The notes beneath the pieces are model-generated. The model searched no databases, was not told where the DNA came from, and saw nothing but the letters and a program-made list of their open reading frames with translations. Positions 23,739 through 28,971 of a DNA stretch of 28,971 nt are shown one piece after another (within the stretch, counting starts at the first letter, position 1; each line of letters begins with the position of its first letter). The DNA is from a virus. The translations under genes were made by a program, and so were the position numbers. The DNA is taken from the IMG/VR virus record IMGVR_UViG_3300025010_000195, positions 1-28,971 of that record; one strand, written 5' to 3'.

Positions 23739-24548
23739 CTAAGATAATTCAGCTTTTCTAGTAGAGTTCCACCAATTAAGTTTTTGTTCTCGTTGTACAA
23801 TCTTTGCACATTCTGGGCAATATTTTTTATTATTATTAGTTTTCTTTATTAATCTATCACAACCTTCGTTTTCACATTGAATCACATTATTCTCTTCATT
23901 ATACCAATCCAAATAATAACCAACATTATCAAAATCAGTTATAGAAAATGCAATATCTCCTTCTTGTTTACAATTTTTAATATAATCCAAGAGAATTGTT
24001 CCTTTATGAACTATTGTAACCAATTCCAATTTTTCTAAGGAATTTATAACTTCATCATTCAAAAGTATTTTTACTGATATATTAGACATCTTTTTTATAT
24101 TATTATACTTCTTAACACCTCCTTTGAAATATGACATATTATATTCTTCTCCATCATGCCTATATTCAAAAATCATTTTATTTAGTCTTAATTGAACTAA
24201 AAATGTAAACATTACCTTCTTATACTCCTGATTGGTATCTAATGAATTAATATAATCAAGTTCTGCTTTATAAATATCAATATCAATAATTGAAATAAGT
24301 TTTTGTTCCTTTTTCATTCCAGTATTCAATGCTCTATTTATTGTTTTATAAAATTTCTCCTTTCTAAAATTAGGAATATATCTTTTGCAAAATTCATATA
24401 TCTTAAATTCACGTTCTTTGGGTTTGAAGTCCAATATATCTCTATAATACAAAACTAATAATCTTAATTCTGTAGCAAAGTATTTTGTCAAAAACCCATT
24501 TTTATATATTTCTTCTGCATACGCCAACTCATTATATTTATATTCCAT
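23739..24548 (-). CDS. Zinc-ribbon protein downstream of the RNA polymerase
   Basis: ATG 24548 has AAGGAG ten bases upstream and overlaps the polymerase stop by 11 bases, showing coupled translation. The product has about 269 residues. The body is helical and charged (LRLLVLYYRDILDFKPKER, then YKKVMFTFLVQLRLNKMIF). Near the C-terminus C...C and CPEC with NNKKYC form a zinc ribbon (residues about 232-257), followed by an Arg-rich helix. The family is not recognised. Tight coupling to the polymerase suggests a partner, such as a specificity or elongation factor, but this is inference. A terminator follows it. Confidence 0.6.
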   Translation of the reverse strand: MEYKYNELAYAEEIYKNGFLTKYFATELRLLVLYYRDILDFKPKEREFKIYEFCKRYIPNFRKEKFYKTINRALNTGMKKEQKLISIIDIDIYKAELDYINSLDTNQEYKKVMFTFLVQLRLNKMIFEYRHDGEEYNMSYFKGGVKKYNNIKKMSNISVKILLNDEVINSLEKLELVTIVHKGTILLDYIKNCKQEGDIAFSITDFDNVGYYLDWYNEENNVIQCENEGCDRLIKKTNNNKKYCPECAKIVQREQKLNWWNSTRKAELS

Positions 24549-27363
24549 TAACATCAATCTCCTTTACTGAATAATTAGTTTCTAAGTATTTAATATCCCC
24601 ATTTTTATTGGGAAACGGGAATAATACTTTACCAGAGCATTTTTCTTTAACATTTTGATATATGTATTTACCATACGCCCCCCATAAAATATCTTTATTA
24701 GAACTTGGTTTGTTTACATAAAAATAGTCTAGTAAAACATTTGTAACCAAATAAGAATCACTACATACACTATTAATTTTATTCTCTAAAGTATCGTTAT
24801 CTACTTTAAATTCCCTAATATCATCTTCACTATAATCATTGTCATTATTTACATCATCAACTTGATTTAACATATCAAATTTAATTCCAGTTGTATGTTC
24901 TTTTATAACTTCTATAATTTGATCGTATTGTTCTTCGGAATATGGATGATTTTCATTTTTATAATAAATTGTTATATCTTCTATATTTGTTGCTTTTATT
25001 TTAGAATTTATTTCAAAATTAATACCTTCAATGTATTTGCACAATAAATTCATTGGACTATCACTATAAGTCAATGGCATGTAATTATAAAAATTACTAA
25101 TATACTGTTTTTGATCAAGTGACAATCTTTTCAATTCTTTTAATTTACTAAATGACATTTTAAATTTTTGATGGCAAGTAATTTCATTTTCATCACAATA
25201 TTTTCTATATCTACGACCAGTATTTTTGTATAGATATTTAAAGAAATATGGATATTTACTTAATAAGACTTTATTATATAACTCTTTTTCCTTAATAATT
25301 TCTTCAGAGTCTATAATATTACCATCATCATCCTTCTCTATTTCTTGTTTATGTATCCATAGTTTAGGTATCCCCTTAACGTCTCTCCCAATCTTGGCTT
25401 TGTCTATTTGTGCAGACTGTGCTTTACAACATTGTTTTAATCTAGATAATATTAATTTATATTCATCACTTTCTATACCATATTTCTTTTCTATACTTGG
25501 CAATAAGGCATATCCATTACTGCTTTTATTAGTAATTGATCCAATTATTGAACCAAATGAAAAAGTATCCGCATGATATAAATCTTCATCTTTAAGTAAT
25601 ATTTTCTGAGGTTTTGGAGGGGAGTATACAACAGGTAATTCATCTTTATAAACCCCGTTGATCATCTCTTGGTTTGAGGTGGTGGCTAAAATATCATAAT
25701 CTACATCTGCTCCTCCAAAATTTACCACTTCGTGTCCGTGATAATTCAAAATTATTCCTAGTTTACAATGTTTATACCATTTTTCTGTTTCTTTATCTTT
25801 TCTTAAATCCATAATTACGTGTTCACTTCTATAAGTTAAAGGCGATCTCATTCCATTTACTTTTTTTACCTTGCGTTCATTCCAATAATTAGAATAAAAT
25901 TCTCCTTTTTGAAGTAAACCAGTAACTTCTAATCCACAAACATGTTGCATAAAACCATAAGGATCGTATACTAATACTTGGAAGTTCCCATTTGTAAATA
26001 TATCCCCCATGCACCCGTTCTTAATTCTAATTTTAATTAATTCCTTTATTTTTGTAAGAATAAATTTATCATGTTTTAAGTCATGATTAATAATTAGACT
26101 TTTAATCCAATAATTATCACTACTTTTCAAATACTCCTTAATGCTATATTCATTATTATTTACACCAAGTAAGAATAATAACATATAATAGACATTATCA
26201 TAGGAAACGCCATTTATCCAATCAACAAATTGTTGTGCTAATTTCTCAATGTTATCTTGATTTAAGTTTAAGGTCTGGATAAATTGATAATTTAACTTGA
26301 GTATATCTTTTGCGTGTTTTGGAGTATATTGAGATATTCCCCAAAACAACTTATTTTTATGATAATTATCAATATATGTATTAACGTTAGGATAGCTGTC
26401 CCACAACTTAAATTGAGATTCAGTTATTATAACCTCATAATCTCTTAAATCTGCTTTTATATAATTATCATCACTATCCTTATATATAGTTTCAACTATA
26501 TAATTACCATTGTTAACTTCTTGACAGAATTTATGTATATCGAATACACAGAGCATTCCTTTCAAAAAATTCTGTCTCACGCACCACTGAGACGGAGTCC
26601 AATCTAATCCTAATTCCTTAGACCATGCCTGTGCTTGTTTAGGACTAATTATGCCCATCCCATCCGTTCGATTCATTTCCATATCAATTTCACGAATTTC
26701 TATATCATCATCAATATTCCAATCTTTCTCTATTACATAATTTGTTTTAAATTTATCAATATTAGTAAAATCCTCAACAACAATAAATTTTGGTTCACTA
26801 ACTAAATATGTAGAAGATCCAGCTAATCCAAAATATGAATTAAACTTACTAGGTGCATTCTTTTTATCTAAATCTCTGCCATTATTTAATCTATCTTTTA
26901 ATTCATCTAATATGTCTGTGCAACAAAATACAACAGTAGAAACTCTTGCTTGACCTGCAGAACAACTGGCCCTCCTATATAATTTACCATTAATAGTTAA
27001 CCCATCTTTGTATAGTTTCTTATAATGAGAAGGATGTTCTATAACTATTGTAATATAATCTGGAATAAACATAGTTCTGTTTATTTTGTTTTGTATCTGT
27101 AAGATTCTATCTGAATTTTCTTTCGAGTTTTTTCTATTGTTTCTTTTCTTTCTAATATTTCTTTCTTTGAATAACTTCTCTAATTTATCATGCTTAATTA
27201 TTCTCTTTCTTATATCTCGTATACTTCTTAATATTTGATTATCAGCTAAAGCGATTACCTCTTTCACCTCTTTAGCTTTATCAAATGTGATATCAATGTT
27301 ATAATTATATGCCTTTAACCTAGAAGATTTGAATTTATATGTATAAAATTGTCTATTAATCAA
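24538..27363 (-). CDS. Single-chain RNA polymerase, RDR/QDE-1/YonO type
   Basis: The 941-residue protein starts at TTG 27363 with AAGGAGG eight bases upstream. In order it shows RRASCSAGQARVSTVVFC (130-147), as the SxSQxR segment of eukaryotic silencing RNA polymerases; DGMGIISP (234-241), as their DGxGxISP; PSQWCVRQNFLKG (257-269), as their PSAFQxR...KG; MRSPLTYRSEHVIMDL (505-519), as their RNPCLHPGDVR; and GGADVDYD (550-557), as their GSDLDGD catalytic loop. The three Asp remain, but the usual Gly is Tyr. This family also includes SPbeta YonO, a DNA-dependent RNA polymerase that transcribes late phage genes. The two barrel domains would lie around 230-280 and 500-570. The flanking partners are the 27377 protein and a coupled zinc-ribbon protein. 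Confidence 0.8.
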   Translation of the reverse strand: MINRQFYTYKFKSSRLKAYNYNIDITFDKAKEVKEVIALADNQILRSIRDIRKRIIKHDKLEKLFKERNIRKKRNNRKNSKENSDRILQIQNKINRTMFIPDYITIVIEHPSHYKKLYKDGLTINGKLYRRASCSAGQARVSTVVFCCTDILDELKDRLNNGRDLDKKNAPSKFNSYFGLAGSSTYLVSEPKFIVVEDFTNIDKFKTNYVIEKDWNIDDDIEIREIDMEMNRTDGMGIISPKQAQAWSKELGLDWTPSQWCVRQNFLKGMLCVFDIHKFCQEVNNGNYIVETIYKDSDDNYIKADLRDYEVIITESQFKLWDSYPNVNTYIDNYHKNKLFWGISQYTPKHAKDILKLNYQFIQTLNLNQDNIEKLAQQFVDWINGVSYDNVYYMLLFLLGVNNNEYSIKEYLKSSDNYWIKSLIINHDLKHDKFILTKIKELIKIRIKNGCMGDIFTNGNFQVLVYDPYGFMQHVCGLEVTGLLQKGEFYSNYWNERKVKKVNGMRSPLTYRSEHVIMDLRKDKETEKWYKHCKLGIILNYHGHEVVNFGGADVDYDILATTSNQEMINGVYKDELPVVYSPPKPQKILLKDEDLYHADTFSFGSIIGSITNKSSNGYALLPSIEKKYGIESDEYKLILSRLKQCCKAQSAQIDKAKIGRDVKGIPKLWIHKQEIEKDDDGNIIDSEEIIKEKELYNKVLLSKYPYFFKYLYKNTGRRYRKYCDENEITCHQKFKMSFSKLKELKRLSLDQKQYISNFYNYMPLTYSDSPMNLLCKYIEGINFEINSKIKATNIEDITIYYKNENHPYSEEQYDQIIEVIKEHTTGIKFDMLNQVDDVNNDNDYSEDDIREFKVDNDTLENKINSVCSDSYLVTNVLLDYFYVNKPSSNKDILWGAYGKYIYQNVKEKCSGKVLFPFPNKNGDIKYLETNYSVKEIDVNGI

Positions 27364-27376
27364 TGATTAATCCTCC

Positions 27377-28971
27377 TTATTTAATATTATTGACATCAGT
27401 TACTCCTACACGCTCTAATATATCTATAAAGTCTTTTATCAGCCATAATTTAAAATCTCCTACTAAACCTTTTGTAAAATCTTTATTGAGTTGTATATTT
27501 AATTCTTCATAGACGCATTTATCTGATAAATAAATGATTGGATATAATAATTGATTGAGTTTTTTATCTATATCGTAATCAGAGATTTGAATATTTTCTC
27601 CGCTTTTATATATTTTTGTGTAATATTCCGTGGCATGAAAATTACGTTTAACATCTTTTATATTTTCTTCAATTTTATCTAACAAATCATTTAATTCAGA
27701 AGTAACTTTTACAAAGTCATATCTAGGTAAAGATTTGTCTACAAAATAATATGACAAGTTTAAAGTCTTTTGCTTAATAAGTTTATTAAATTTATATTCA
27801 ATAAACTTATCTCTAGAATTAACAAAATTAAAGTTATAAGAATCACTTGTCTCCTCAATATAAAAATTTTCAGATAAATAATGCAAACCAATAAATATTG
27901 TATTATTGTCAATTAAATTATTAAATACACTTGTATTATGCTCTTGAAAAGTTGCTTTACTATAATAACCTTTACTATAATAACCTTTACTTAGAACAAA
28001 ACACTTATTTCTATAATCTTTAAAATAAATTGCATTAATATAATCAGTATTTTCTTTATAATTTAATTTGTAATTAATTATCTTATCATTCTTTTGAAAT
28101 ATGTCTAAAATCTTTAGTAATGAATTATGAGTTGATAACAACTTTTCAACAGTCGTATCTATTCTATTTCTAAAAGTATCACTCAATATCTCATCTTTAA
28201 AAGTATAATTATAAGTTTGATGAATTTCTGGAATATCTGAATTATAACCACTGTCTGGAATGTAAAACTTGATTGTAACTCCATTAAAAATTCTATCGTA
28301 GATAAGTCTTGGGACTTCAGTTTCATACTTAATTAAATACCCGTTATATTTTAAATTCAGAAGTTTAAGACGTTTATCAATATTGGTTTTTATAAAAGCT
28401 ACATAGTTACCTAAAATACTATTACCACATCTTGCCCTGGATAAAATAGAGATAGCCACTTTTCTACCTTCATCAGAAGTTATTGATCTAATAAAATTGC
28501 CAATTTCACTATAATCTTTATTCTCGTATTTTATCTTCCTTATCTCTTCCCATAGATGATCTAAATTTTCCATCTCAACTTTTCTTGACTCTAAATAATT
28601 TTTATCATGTTTTGTTAGTTTATATTCTCCTATTGTTTTGTAATAAAAATTATCTTCATCATTTAAATTAAAACATTTGCCTTCATAATATAAAGCTTTA
28701 AAAGTAGGGACTGAATCGGAAAATACACTTAATATGGAGTTCATATCTGCTTCAATAATAATATTGTTTAATTCTTTCCAAATATCAATGTAATCCTTAA
28801 CTTTTTTCTTATTGCTATAATTATACTCAAAATGAATTGTGTTACCACAAGATGTTAAAACAGTTGCATCTGGAGTATACCTTCTACCATTTATTATCAT
28901 AGTTTTTTCAAAGAATATTTGATTACAAATATATTCATTTTCCTTATCTGTAATTACTTTAAAACAATCAC
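27377..28971 (-). CDS. Large unrecognised protein, N-terminus beyond window
   Basis: The frame stays open past Met 28900 to the window edge, with coding-like sequence (KVITDKENEYICNQIFFEK), and Met 28900 has no ribosome site, so the gene probably starts outside the window. At least 530 residues are visible. The protein is rich in Asn, Lys, Tyr and Ile, with beta-rich parts near the N-terminus (TIHFEYNYSNKKK) and helices later (KLNQLLYPIIYLSDK). A GYYSK pair comes from a 15-base tandem repeat at 27956-27985. No motif is recognised. It stops 13 bases before the polymerase start, so it is translated just before the polymerase and may be a partner of it. Confidence 0.6.
   Translation of the reverse strand, partial: DCFKVITDKENEYICNQIFFEKTMIINGRRYTPDATVLTSCGNTIHFEYNYSNKKKVKDYIDIWKELNNIIIEADMNSILSVFSDSVPTFKALYYEGKCFNLNDEDNFYYKTIGEYKLTKHDKNYLESRKVEMENLDHLWEEIRKIKYENKDYSEIGNFIRSITSDEGRKVAISILSRARCGNSILGNYVAFIKTNIDKRLKLLNLKYNGYLIKYETEVPRLIYDRIFNGVTIKFYIPDSGYNSDIPEIHQTYNYTFKDEILSDTFRNRIDTTVEKLLSTHNSLLKILDIFQKNDKIINYKLNYKENTDYINAIYFKDYRNKCFVLSKGYYSKGYYSKATFQEHNTSVFNNLIDNNTIFIGLHYLSENFYIEETSDSYNFNFVNSRDKFIEYKFNKLIKQKTLNLSYYFVDKSLPRYDFVKVTSELNDLLDKIEENIKDVKRNFHATEYYTKIYKSGENIQISDYDIDKKLNQLLYPIIYLSDKCVYEELNIQLNKDFTKGLVGDFKLWLIKDFIDILERVGVTDVNNIK

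Noticed and set aside
25226-25576. Plus-strand open frame of 116 codons within the polymerase gene
   Set aside because: It is Leu/Ile/Ser-rich shadow of the polymerase coding sequence, with no start signals.
1-28971. CRISPR arrays, insertion sequences, integrase and attachment sites
   Set aside because: No regular spaced repeats, transposase or recombinase motifs were seen.

Overview
The window is one continuous, strongly AT-rich stretch of a tailed-phage or prophage genome, most likely from a Clostridium-like Bacillota host. Every gene I can support is on the minus strand, so transcription runs from high to low coordinates. The gene set and order recall the yon region of the Bacillus phage SPbeta and the large clostridial c-st type phages: a single-chain RNA polymerase related to YonO, an HU protein (YonN), a YonK-like protein, then terminase, portal and capsid genes. 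The assignment rests on motifs and gene order read by eye; no search was run.

Layout in the direction of transcription. (1) 28971-23300: an unrecognised large protein open to the window edge, a 941-residue RNA polymerase of the eukaryotic RNA-silencing polymerase/QDE-1/YonO type, a zinc-ribbon protein and a small protein. (2) 23273-18979: a PIN-PhoH ATPase, HU, a YonK-like acidic protein, two diverged tRNA genes (Met CAT, Arg TCT), a coiled-coil protein, about 730 bases with no convincing gene, and a 45-residue zinc-ribbon protein. (3) 18933-14682: a DNA methyltransferase, two very small phage proteins, an SF2 helicase and a metallophosphoesterase. (4) 14631-10066: GIY-YIG and HNH homing endonucleases, a putative small terminase protein and the large terminase. 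(5) 10010-1: portal, homing endonuclease, prohead protease with a nested scaffold gene, probable decoration protein, major capsid protein, homing endonuclease, then capsid-associated or neck proteins and a structural protein cut by the window edge.

Two themes stand out. First, four homing endonuclease genes sit between essential packaging and capsid genes, and at least three are damaged. Two of them, of the same EDxHD/Vsr-like type, each follow a structural gene and a near-identical structured 3' element whose stems differ in sequence but keep their pairing. Second, small lesions recur: a nonsense codon, a +1 frameshift at the large-terminase N-terminus, A-run insertions, ATT or ACG codons where an ATG would be expected at Shine-Dalgarno distance, and tRNAs with bulges and missing consensus bases. 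These could reflect a decaying prophage, unusual recoding and initiation, or uncorrected sequencing errors; the sequence alone cannot decide.

Functionally, the polymerase would be expected to transcribe late genes, with HU, PhoH, methylase, helicase and phosphoesterase as the nucleic-acid module. Terminase, portal, protease-scaffold, decoration protein and capsid form a head-assembly operon.
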